This document shows, one piece after another, positions 11,442-20,406 of a stretch of DNA of 64,000 nt. Source of the stretch: Cyanidiococcus yangmingshanensis (taxonomy: Eukaryota > Rhodophyta > Bangiophyceae > Cyanidiales > Cyanidiaceae); assembly GCA_013995675.1 (NCBI GenBank), contig VWRR01000018.1:62001-126000 (forward strand), written 5' to 3'. Positions within the stretch are counted from its first letter, which is position 1; each line of letters starts with the position of its first letter. Position numbers and translations under genes: made by a program. The notes beneath the pieces are model-generated. The model was not told where the DNA came from and did no database searches. It saw only the letters and a list, made by a program, of their open reading frames with translations.

Positions 11442-13235
11442 ATGGCGGAGACAGCACCTGACGCGGACGTGGCGCTCGCGACGCAGCGCAAGCAACAGGG
11501 CAATGAAGCGTTTGCGGCGAAGGATTTCGAGGCGGCAGTGCGGTATTTTACGGAGGCAATCGAGCTAGATCCATCGAATCACGTTTTATACTCTAATCGA
11601 TCAGCGGCGTATGCCTCGAAAGGTGAATATGAAGAGGCGCTTGCGGATGCGGAACGCTGCATCGAGCTTGCGCCACAGTGGTCGAAGGGTTATTCTCGCC
11701 GGGGAGCGGCGCTCGTTGGACTTGGCGAGCTCGACGAAGCGGCGGAAGCATATCGACAGGGTCTGTCGATCGATCCGGAGAATAGCGCCCTCCAGCGCGG
11801 TCTGGATGAGGTGGAGCGTGCCAAAGCCCAGGGCGCTAAGACCGGGACCAGCGCGTCATCGTCGTTTCAGGCAGAACTGCTTCGGGCTTTGGCTTCGAAC
11901 CCTCGCGCTCGGGAGCTGTTGCAGGATCCGTCGGTGCTGAGTGCATTTGGGGATCTCAACGACCCGTCGAAGCTGATGGATGCTCTGCGTAATCCGAAGA
12001 TTCAAGAAGTCTTCGAGATCATTTCCGGGATGCGCGAGGGCAACGAACAGCCGGCGTCGTCACCAGACAGCGGCACAAGCGCTCGCTATACCAATCAAGA
12101 CGTAGAGCAACAGGTCGGGCCGAACGGGACCATGGACACCGAGCCCGTCGTCGACAACCGGGGCGAAAACACGAGATCAATGGACTTGGGTTCGCCTGCA
12201 CCCGATGCCGACGAGAATATACGCACCACAGCACCAGCGGATAGCGAAGCAGAAAAGGCAACACGCCTCGAAGCAGAACACGAAAAGGAGCTTGGCAATG
12301 ACGCGTATAAGAGGAAGCAATTTGATTTGGCTCTGGAACATTACAGAAAAGCTCAAGAACTTAATCCGAGGGAGCTCGTGTATATTCTGAACGAGGCTGC
12401 AGTCTATTTTGAGATGAAAGACTTTCACAAGACGATTGAACTCTGTCAATGGATCATTGATCGCAACCGGGAAGAGAATCTGGGTGCGGATTTTTCGCTG
12501 ATCGCCAAAGCGTATGCACGTATGGCAAACGCTTACGACCACTTGGGTGATTTTGATGCCGCCATTCAAGCGTACGAAAAGTCCCTGGTTGAGCACCATG
12601 ATTCGCGGACTATCATGAAACTTCAAGATTGTCGTCGACGGAAGAAGAAGCATGATGAGGAAGCTTACGTCGACATCGAGAAATCTCAGAAGGCCCGCGA
12701 AGAGGGTAACACGGCTTTCAAAGCAGCAGATTTCCCGAAAGCGATCGAGTGGTACACCGAGGCACATCGGCGCAATCCGCTTGACCCCGTGCCGTTATCG
12801 AACCGAGCGGCGGCGTACATCAAACTCGGGGAGATCCCCTCGGCGTTACGCGATGTCAACAAGGCTCTCGAATTAGATTCAAAGTTCGTGCGTGCCTATG
12901 CGCGCAAAGGCCAAGCCCATATGCTCATGAAGGAATACCACAAGGCACTTGATGCGTACGAAAAAGGCCTTGAACTAGACCCGAACAATGCAGAACTACG
13001 GGAAGGTTACGCCAGGGTCATGGTCGCGATTCACAGCACCGAGAACGATCCCGTCCGAGCGGAGCGCGCACTAGCCGATCCCGAAATCCAAGCCATCCTC
13101 ATGGATCCCCAAATGAATATTCTCTTGAAGAATATGGAGAGCGACCCCAGCGCCGTTCAGTCAGCGATGAGGAATCCGGGTATCGCGAGCAAGATTCGCA
13201 AACTCGTCGCTGCCGGTATCATTCGGACGGCTTGA
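11442..13235 (+). CDS. STI1: Hsp70/Hsp90-organising protein (Hop/STI1)
   Basis: 597 residues with the full Hop architecture. TPR1 is at about 10-120 (KQQGNEAFAAKDFEAAVRYF...). The first DP/STI1 motif follows at about 145-195 (NPRARELLQDPSVLSAF..., MDALRNPKIQEVF). An acidic linker precedes TPR2A at about 275-390 (KELGNDAYKRKQFDLALEHY) and TPR2B at about 410-530 (REEGNTAFKAADFPKAIEWY). The second DP motif ends the protein (DPEIQAILMDPQ, SAMRNPGIASKI). Hop bridges Hsp70 and Hsp90 through the C-terminal EEVD tails of both and passes clients between them in the cytosol. Length and domain order match yeast Sti1 and human STIP1. ATG 11442 sits just before TPR1. No frame problems. Confidence 0.95.
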   Translation: MAETAPDADVALATQRKQQGNEAFAAKDFEAAVRYFTEAIELDPSNHVLYSNRSAAYASKGEYEEALADAERCIELAPQWSKGYSRRGAALVGLGELDEAAEAYRQGLSIDPENSALQRGLDEVERAKAQGAKTGTSASSSFQAELLRALASNPRARELLQDPSVLSAFGDLNDPSKLMDALRNPKIQEVFEIISGMREGNEQPASSPDSGTSARYTNQDVEQQVGPNGTMDTEPVVDNRGENTRSMDLGSPAPDADENIRTTAPADSEAEKATRLEAEHEKELGNDAYKRKQFDLALEHYRKAQELNPRELVYILNEAAVYFEMKDFHKTIELCQWIIDRNREENLGADFSLIAKAYARMANAYDHLGDFDAAIQAYEKSLVEHHDSRTIMKLQDCRRRKKKHDEEAYVDIEKSQKAREEGNTAFKAADFPKAIEWYTEAHRRNPLDPVPLSNRAAAYIKLGEIPSALRDVNKALELDSKFVRAYARKGQAHMLMKEYHKALDAYEKGLELDPNNAELREGYARVMVAIHSTENDPVRAERALADPEIQAILMDPQMNILLKNMESDPSAVQSAMRNPGIASKIRKLVAAGIIRTA

Positions 13236-13846
13236 GTAAACTCGAGCATATTCCCCAATACGCCCACCATTGAAAGCGAGACGGAGCATCCAACGACTCC
13301 ATTCGTGCAGGTTTTCTCCCGTATACGGACCTGTAGTATCGAGGGCCCGTTTGCGTTCCTCACAAACCATATCCCAGTGGTGCCATCGACAACCTAGAAC
13401 GCATATCGGAACAAAATCAATCCCGGATACCTCTATCCTATGCATATCCTCTCCATCGAACAGTATCGAAACCGCAGCCATAAATCTCCAATGCACAGGC
13501 CGATTTCGAGCAGGACGGCCGTCGCCGAGACATCCCCCGACGATCATGGCGAGGCGTTTTTGTGGGTGCGCCTCTTGCGTCCGAAACGCCCCGAAATCGA
13601 AATTCGAAGCGTCGCCAGCCGACGGGCGCGCGCACGCTTGAAAATCGGCCGCCTTCGCCGCCGCCGGTCTCGAGCAACGCCCTGCGTGGATGATGGGTGC
13701 GCGCGCGCGAAACACGACGCCTCCCCAATAACTGAGCACAACCCAGCCAGTGTCGAGGAAACGTTCGTTTGGTTGTCGTGGGTTGCGATCATCCGTGGTT
13801 GGTCGTTTGGTTGAATTGTGTCTGTGGAAGGGAATCTGGTCGAGTC
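13236..13846. other. gap upstream of the DBF4-like gene
   Basis: No gene seen. A CpG-rich block lies at about 13600-13720. Confidence 0.45.
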
Positions 13847-15085
13847 ATGGATGCGGGCGCAACAGCACAGCGCTTTTCGACAGAAAACGTAGACGTTAAA
13901 CCGACACCTGGTCGTTCGCCGACGCATCGGCGAATGCTGCAGCGCTCGCTGCAGGCCTCAAACAAGACGAGGCGGCAGGTTTCAAAAAGCCTCGATGAGC
14001 AGTTTCGCAAGTACCAGCGCAAGTTCCAGGGTAAGAACTGCTATGTCGATCCAGAGATGCCGTCGTTCTGGGCACAGGCTGCTCGCCGAGCCATTCGGGC
14101 CTATGGCGCCAGGCTGCAGCCCTATTTTGATGCAGCGCTATATTGTATCGTGACGCACCGCGGTCAGGACGATCTGTCGCCTTGGCTCGAGCGCGCTCGG
14201 CGATGGAGAATCCATCTTTTACATTGTATGGATAGTCGCGTTCAGCAATGGATTCGCATTGGCGAACGCGCCTCCGAGAGCGTGGCGGAGCAGGTGCGGG
14301 CACAAGGTCTCGGGCGTGGAACGGTCGCACCCGAACGGTCATGCGAGGCCTATTGGCAAGCGTTCCCTAGACAATCGAGCGCACCTGTCTCAAAGCTAGG
14401 TCAGACCGAGTGTCGGGCGACCAGGTCGCGTCAGCGCCACGAAACGGTCCTGGCGGCTGCGGGTGAGCGCTCGGTCTCTGTCGGAACTGATACACTGGTT
14501 ACGCAATCAGGTGCCCTGTATCAAAAAGAGGAAGTGATGTTGACACCTGCTGTTCGGGAAGGGCACGTTCTTAAGACTTTGGATCAGACCGCCGAGACGC
14601 TAATTTCGAACATGACGCCGAACATAGCAGCGTTCGCAACGCCTGGATCGACTGCGACGGCCACGACGACAGTCGTGTCCAAATGCGTTGGCGTACCCGG
14701 AGAGGAGCCTACGCACGCCGGTTTTTGCGAGCTCTGCGGGAAGCGCTTCCAACACTACGCTGAACATCTCAAGTCCGAGGAGCACCGCAGGTACGTTCGG
14801 TGCATTGATTGGCAGCCGCTTGACTCCCTGGCAATGGCGATTTATACCGTCCGGCTCAAAGAGCCCACAACACTCGCTCGGGCTATCGCCGCATCAGCAC
14901 CAATTTCGCCCATTTCGAGCAGAGACAGCTCCATGCTCTCGGAGACAGCATCCAAACCTGAAGAGATGCTGCTCCTTGCAAAAGCATCTCCGCATCTGAA
15001 AGGCATCACGCCGGCAACGACACAAACTCAATCCACTGCACCGAACACTGAGATGCACCTTGCATTCAGAATCGGTGTCGAGTAG
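13847..15085 (+). CDS. DBF4-like regulatory subunit of the CDC7 kinase
   Basis: 412 residues from ATG 13847. Residues about 61-136 resemble a BRCT-type domain (FQGKNCYVDPE, IRAYGARLQPYFD, YCIVTHRGQDD, then VQQWI), as in DBF4 motif N. Near residues 292-320 lies a CCHH finger, GFCELCGKRFQHYAEHL followed by KSEEHRRYV, with the spacing of the DBF4-type zinc finger (motif C). DBF4 activates CDC7, which phosphorylates MCM2-7 to fire replication origins; motif C contacts the kinase. The tail is low-complexity and serine/threonine-rich. The frame is open upstream but the first ATG gives the best start. Together the two domains make the call likely; motif M is not obvious. Confidence 0.7.
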   Translation: MDAGATAQRFSTENVDVKPTPGRSPTHRRMLQRSLQASNKTRRQVSKSLDEQFRKYQRKFQGKNCYVDPEMPSFWAQAARRAIRAYGARLQPYFDAALYCIVTHRGQDDLSPWLERARRWRIHLLHCMDSRVQQWIRIGERASESVAEQVRAQGLGRGTVAPERSCEAYWQAFPRQSSAPVSKLGQTECRATRSRQRHETVLAAAGERSVSVGTDTLVTQSGALYQKEEVMLTPAVREGHVLKTLDQTAETLISNMTPNIAAFATPGSTATATTTVVSKCVGVPGEEPTHAGFCELCGKRFQHYAEHLKSEEHRRYVRCIDWQPLDSLAMAIYTVRLKEPTTLARAIAASAPISPISSRDSSMLSETASKPEEMLLLAKASPHLKGITPATTQTQSTAPNTEMHLAFRIGVE

Positions 15086-15193
15086 GGCTGGTTTCGCATG
15101 TTGCGAACTTGCAGTGCGCGCGACTCCGCATGAAGTCTGGACGGCGCGCGAGACAGTGTCTGATAGGGCGACGACACCGCACCGACTCTACCC

Positions 15194-15598
15194 ATGCACC
15201 GAGAAGACGACCCCGATTCGATCGTCTCCAGGGAGTGTGTCGGGACGTTGCCTAGTAAGGACGTTTTCGGGCCCTCATGTCCACAGATCCAAACTGTGAC
15301 TCGCTTCGAGTCGAACAAGGCACCGTGCTTTCCATATCCTCCCTGTAAACGCGATCACCGTTTGCAAAACAGCAAGAACGGTTCAGTTCGCTTGACTCAG
15401 ATCCGAGCCCGTCAGAAGCAACAAGGTCCTAGCTCAGCCTGGTGCACATTCCGCTACCGCACCTCGTTGCAGGGACGCACTCGTACGGAGGCCAGCGTAT
15501 CCCGTCGTCGCCCCAACGTTCCGTTCTACTGGTCAGTGCCCGCACCAAAAAGGTCCTTTTTCGCAGAAGTAACCATTCAGATCTACGACTTGCTCTGA
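15194..15598 (+). CDS. possible small hypothetical protein
   Basis: An ATG-started frame of 134 codons, basic and cysteine-containing, ending just before the proteasome gene region. No domain is recognised. It may be a chance frame in an otherwise empty 0.8-kb gap. Confidence 0.22.
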   Translation: MHREDDPDSIVSRECVGTLPSKDVFGPSCPQIQTVTRFESNKAPCFPYPPCKRDHRLQNSKNGSVRLTQIRARQKQQGPSSAWCTFRYRTSLQGRTRTEASVSRRRPNVPFYWSVPAPKRSFFAEVTIQIYDLL

Positions 15599-15883
15599 AT
15601 CACTCATCTGAGTAGCCTGCATAAACCTGTACCGCTTTGAAACCGACCGCTTTTTTCAAAAGCTCCTGTCGGCACATGTTTCGTCTTCAGTGGTCCGTGG
15701 CGGCACGAGACGCTCCACACGTTTCCCAACGGCGCCTGTCTCGGCCACCTGGCCTGTTCGCAGAGACGCGGTTCAGCCACACGGATACGATAGCGGCAAG
15801 CGAGACCTCCAGGTTTTCGTTCGTTCATCGTGCTTTGCGGAGACTGGATCGCGTGATTGTTCGAACGCCTTGCACCTTTTTCT

Positions 15884-16685
15884 ATGGCACGTCGTTACGA
15901 TCAGCGGGTAACTACGTTTAGCCCGGACGGGACGCCTGTACCAGGTCGAGTACGCACTGGAGGCGATCTCGCACGCTGGTGCCTGTCTCGGCATTCTGTG
16001 TTCTGATGGTGTCGTGTTGGCAGCTGAGCGACGTAATCTTTCGAAACTGTTGGATACGCGGGGGCGTCTGACCCGAGCGTCGGAGAAGATGTACGAAATT
16101 GACACCCATGTCGGGTGTGCTGTGGCTGGTATCACTGCCGATGCAAATGCGCTCATTCAGCGAGCGCGTCTCTTCGCCCAGCGCTACCTCTTCACATACA
16201 ACGAGCCGGTGCCCCTGGAGTACCTCGTTCAGCAGATTGCGGACGCGAAACAAGGCTACACACAGTTTGGCGGTCTGCGCCCTTTTGGCGTTAGCTTCCT
16301 CTTCGCCGGTTGGGATCGACACCTGGGCTACCAGCTCTACAACAGTGACCCCAGTGGTAACTATGGAGGCTGGAAGGCGACTGCTATCGGACAACATCAT
16401 GCCGCTGCGAACAGCATGCTTCGCCAGGAGTATCCCGAGAGCCCAGAGGCGATGCCATCGATGGCGGAGGCGATCCACCTCGCTGCCAAGGTCTTCGCCA
16501 AAACCATCGATCAATCGATTCTTGACGTGGAAAAACTTGAGTTTACGAGAGTGTGCCTTGTGGACGCTGACACCAAGTCCCATATCGCTTTCCATACCAT
16601 CAGCGACGATGAAATAAAGCCGATCCTGATGGAGGTGAAGCGCGAGCTCGAACAACCATCGATCGCGACAGCCAGTCCATCATGA
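15884..16685 (+). CDS. PSMA4: 20S proteasome alpha subunit, PSMA4 (alpha3/Pre9) type; one-base shift near 15939
   Basis: ATG 15884 gives [16 protein letters not shown], the canonical alpha-subunit N-terminus. The frame then changes. Dropping one G from the GGG at about 15938-15940 yields [17 protein letters not shown], the proteasome alpha signature, and leads directly into [18 protein letters not shown] and the rest of the subunit to TGA 16683-16685. The [20 protein letters not shown] stretch is diagnostic of the PSMA4 type. Alpha subunits form the outer rings of the 20S core and gate substrate entry. Total length is about 266 residues, as expected. This is an essential single-copy gene in eukaryotes, so the extra G in a homopolymer is best read as a sequence error. 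Confidence 0.92.
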
Positions 16686-17279
16686 GAGCGGTCGCCGCAG
16701 GGCATTCTGGCCGATGCCTTGCGATCCAGCGAACCGAACGCCAAGGACCGCAAGACCGTGTTGCCGCGGAGTTGGCGTTCGTCTCTTCACGGATCGAACG
16801 CTCCCAACAACAACATCATTGACGGCTCGTCGCAACGCTGCCAACGTACGAGTCTCGTGTTGGCTGGTGCCGCCGTAGAGGCGATGCCATGCGTGCCATC
16901 CAAAACGATGCATCCACTGCAACAAGTCGAGGGAGGGAGAGCATACCCGGTTCAGATACTGAATCAGATGCTGTCTCTGGAGCCTAAACTGCAGCGACGA
17001 CCCATACAAATACATCATTCGAGATTCCGGGAATCAACAACCACGTTGTTCATTGCACAGACTCGAAATAGAGACAGCTTTATGGGTATCTGTATTGGGG
17101 TATCGCGCTCGAAGGACAGTAAAGCGTCGGCACATCGCAAGCGCAGGAGCGAGCGATGAATCATCTCGACATGCACGCTCGCCTGTCGTGGTTGCACGGG
17201 CACACGGGGGCGCGCGCGCGCCTTCGACCAGGCCTGTGAGGAGAGAGAGGACGCTCAACCGTTGGACTGGACCAGTTTC
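16686..17279. other. gap between the proteasome and phosphatase-fold genes
   Basis: No gene seen. A short (GC)-alternating block at about 17205-17222 marks the CpG-rich promoter-like part. Confidence 0.4.
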
Positions 17280-18285
17280 ATGTTCGTTCTCAGTAACGCG
17301 CTTGTTCGAGGTACGCAACTGTTTGATAGCAACGTGACCAGAAGACGAAAGCCGGCTGGTCTGAAACTGAATTGCCAAGACGCTTCGAGTTCCACAAAGT
17401 CACGATGGAGCCGCTGCCTGGCGACGACGATTCGTGCTGGCGTTGGCGTTCTCAGCGCCCTCTATTCCTTGAACCTGTCTAGTGGACTTTCGATGGGGTC
17501 GAGTTTAGTACCACCAGTGCACGCACTAAATGGTCTAGTTGATCTACCTTTGACGCATCCGTTGCAGAATACGTACTTCCTGGTGCGTGCGGGCGAGTCG
17601 ATTGCAGACGCCCGGGGAACTGTCGAGTCGAACCCTGTGGACAAGACTTCAGTGGCCAAGTCGGGATTGACTGCACGTGGGGCAAAAGAAGCTCGTATGG
17701 CTGCGGAGCAACTCCTGCAACAGCTGGGATTTTGCCAACAGAGAACACAGTGTTGGATCTGGCCCTCTATGACGCTGAACGCAGTACGAGACTGGTGAGA
17801 TCATCGGGGACAAAGCTGCTCTCGGTCATGAGCGCATTGTGCCAGAATTCAGCTATTTAGACAAGCGCGGTCTAGGTGCCTACAACGGAGCGAGCCTGCG
17901 TGAAGTCATACCACGACTGCATGCACAGGACCGAGTGAATGCTCAGCGACGACCACCACCGGGCGAGGACGGCACTCCGCCGGAGAGCATCTTCGACGTG
18001 TTCATTCGCGTGCGTCAACTGCTATCGAAACTGGAGACGCAGTATGGTGCTCAAGGCGCCGACGTGGTCATTGTGGCCCCTGACACCTATACGTTGAGTA
18101 TTCTGGAGTGCATGCTCAACGGCGAACCGCTCGAACAATTCGATCAACATCTGTTTGCGCCCGGGGAAGTCCATCGAATTGCAAATCCCAAAGTCTTCCC
18201 TATTCGTGATGAAGACCAACCACATGAAAAGGTGAACTGGGCGAATATACAGGGTGTGCGGAACGCAAATGCCTCCGGTGGCTGA
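17280..18285 (+). CDS. plastid histidine-phosphatase-fold (phosphoglycerate-mutase-like) protein lacking the catalytic His; one-base shift near 17793
   Basis: ATG 17280 opens a presequence-like region with basic residues (TRRRK), then a hydrophobic segment ending in an alanine-rich VHA. This could be a two-part plastid/thylakoid targeting signal. The domain begins with NTYFLVRAGES, where phosphoglycerate mutases and histidine phosphatases have (L/F)xRHGES: the catalytic histidine is alanine. The frame breaks near 17793. Discounting one G in 'CGAGACTGG' joins IWPSMTLNAVR to TGEIIGDK and then VPEFSYLDKRGLGAYNG and DGTPPESIFDVFIRVRQLL to the stop at 18285, about 335 residues in all. The domain ends with IVAPDTYTLSILECMLNG, where active enzymes carry their second catalytic His region, here also without His. 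A non-catalytic or binding role is plausible. Confidence 0.7.
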
Positions 18286-18550
18286 GATCTCCGAGAGCGA
18301 GCCGGACGCTCGGCTCAAGTCTCCTCTGCGATCGAGCGCTCGATCCGTTCAAGGTCGGTGGCAGCGAGCCCGATCCGATCTATCGAGCGCTCCTGGAAGT
18401 GCCACCGGATGTGCATTTTTGGATGCTGGCTCGACGGCTTGATAGAGGGCATTTGGCAGACAATGCCCGCCCTGTCTGATCCACCTATGGAGTGCGTCTC
18501 AAACGAGTCGACATGCGCTTGAGTAGCTCTGGGTGGAATGACGATCGCTT

Positions 18551-19765
18551 TCAGTCCTTTGCGCGCCACATCCGAATGGAGTGATCGCTACAACCGGTGA
18601 GCAAGCGAGTTGCAGAGCGATCAAAGACGGCGCTAAGTACAATGGGCGGTATTGGAGCCATCGATGAAGGTGTCCTGGCATCCGCGTCAAAGGATGCAAC
18701 AACGCGAGTGTGCCAGTTGTGCCGGACAGCGTCCCACCAGTGAATGTTCCCATCCAAATCGCTCGTAACGATATGACCGTCCTCGCTCACGGCCACCGCA
18801 CTAAGGGTGGACGACGTTCCATCGATCTCCTCAACAAGCTCCATGCCCGGCATATTCCATATGCGCACGCCGTCTGCGCTGAGCGATACGAGCTGCTCGA
18901 GCTCGTCGGCCGCTGAAGCAGCCTCAATCCATCGTATCGAGAGACCGACCACTGCATCGGTATGACGCGTGCAGACGCTTTGAGCAGTGCCTTGAGCCAG
19001 GTCCCACACCCGCACCGTGCAGTCCTCGCTGGCGCTCAAAAGCTGCGGTTCGGTTGCTCGGCACACCAGCGCACGCACGCGGTTCTGGTGGCCAGTCAAC
19101 TCGTGGACGCACATGTTTCCGCTGGCCCGGGTATCCCAGACGCGGATTGTCTCATCCGCACCTCCGGATGTGACCACAAATGATAGCCGCGGGTGTGCCG
19201 CCAGTGCATCCACACTGGCTCGATGGCCCACAAGCCGTAAAGCGACCCGACCGGTGCGTACATCCCAGCCAAGGACTCGTTTGTCAGCCGCCCCACTGAA
19301 TAGGAGATGTGGCGTAGACTCAGGGAAAAGAAGCGTCCGCACGGGCCCCAACAGCTGCGAGTCCGACCGAAACACATGGACTGTTTGCCCCGTCGCCAGG
19401 TCCAATAGGCGAATCGTTCGATCCCAGACTCCGGCAGCAAACGTCTGGTTATCAGCTGACACGTCAAGTGCGACAACCTGACCCCCATCGAGCACGACTT
19501 TGCGATAGACCGCCCATCTGGATGCAGTGGTCTCAGGGAACAACGGGACTGGCCACTGCTTTTCTGCCCTAACGAGGCTGAGAGGTGCTTTTCCCGACTC
19601 GAGGTTTTCGTTCTGACGCTGCTGTTCGAGCGCCGCTAAGAGCGGAGTTCTCCAGTTGGGCTTCGGGGCATCTAACCAAGCACTGCTCGGACTGCAGCCT
19701 GATTCCGCTCGGCTGCCGAGCTCACGAGCGAACAAGCGAGACGCAAAACGGCGGTTCCACGACAC
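18551..19765 (-). CDS. WD40-repeat splicing factor, PRL1/PLRG1/Prp46-like; N-terminus uncertain
   Basis: About 400 residues with six to seven WD40 repeats (WDRTIRLLDLATG, ADKRVLGWDVRTG, ADETIRVWDTRAS, EDCTVRVWDLAQG, ADGVRIWNMPGME, LDGNIHWWDAV, and a closing SDHSIRMWRAKD). Order and wording (ALAAHPRLSFVVTSGGADETIRVWD; FDRSATRLLTGCSDHSI) match PRL1/PLRG1/Prp46, a component of the Prp19-associated complex in activated spliceosomes. No ATG exists in this frame before the first repeats, only GTG at 19765. Another minus-strand frame upstream has an ATG at 19964 and could supply the real N-terminus across a one-base shift near 19770-19785. In an intron-poor genome this gene implies a retained spliceosome. 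Confidence 0.72.
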   Translation of the reverse strand: MSWNRRFASRLFARELGSRAESGCSPSSAWLDAPKPNWRTPLLAALEQQRQNENLESGKAPLSLVRAEKQWPVPLFPETTASRWAVYRKVVLDGGQVVALDVSADNQTFAAGVWDRTIRLLDLATGQTVHVFRSDSQLLGPVRTLLFPESTPHLLFSGAADKRVLGWDVRTGRVALRLVGHRASVDALAAHPRLSFVVTSGGADETIRVWDTRASGNMCVHELTGHQNRVRALVCRATEPQLLSASEDCTVRVWDLAQGTAQSVCTRHTDAVVGLSIRWIEAASAADELEQLVSLSADGVRIWNMPGMELVEEIDGTSSTLSAVAVSEDGHIVTSDLDGNIHWWDAVRHNWHTRVVASFDADARTPSSMAPIPPIVLSAVFDRSATRLLTGCSDHSIRMWRAKD

Positions 19766-19964
19766 CTGCTTCTCGAGCCAAGTCCATGGAGCAACCGATC
19801 CCGACCGCAGGTGTAAAGCGCTCCTCCCTGATTACAAAGTGATATCCGACAGGCTCCCTGTCGAGAGCGCTCTCAACGAAGCAACGCTTCGCTCCGTGGC
19901 CAGACTCGCCCACATACCGTCTGTGCAGGGCGACCAGCGCCACCCATGTGCGTAACCGACGCAT

Positions 19965-20406
19965 TTTCGGTGACCGCTGCCCGTGTCGCTCTCCGTCAAG
20001 CACGCGTTCTTGTGAGCGCCAGGGCGCTGGTCCAGACACTCATGCACTCTCGATAAGCGACTCTGGAATCATTCGAAACCCTTCACAACATCCACATCGC
20101 CTACGAGCAGTCGATCATGAAAAGCTACATACATTAGGCCACAGGTACAAGTTATTTGGGTCACGCATCGCGCATGGAATGACTCTTCAAGAAGAAAATA
20201 ACGAGACACGTGTCCTCCTACAATCATTACGAAAAAAACACGCATCGTGCATGATCGGAATGCACGCATGGTGCAGGTGAGACAATCTGGAAAATCGCGA
20301 CGATGATCTGCCAAGTTTATCCGCACTGCGTCCAGGTCATTTCACTGATTTTTATAGAAGCGAGTCGATAGCTTTGATTTCGCTACCACAGCGGCGATTA
20401 GAACGA
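19965..20406. other. gap between two minus-strand genes
   Basis: No feature seen apart from an A/T-richer stretch near 20220-20250, possibly 3' flanking sequence of the P4-ATPase gene or promoter of the WD40 gene. Confidence 0.35.
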
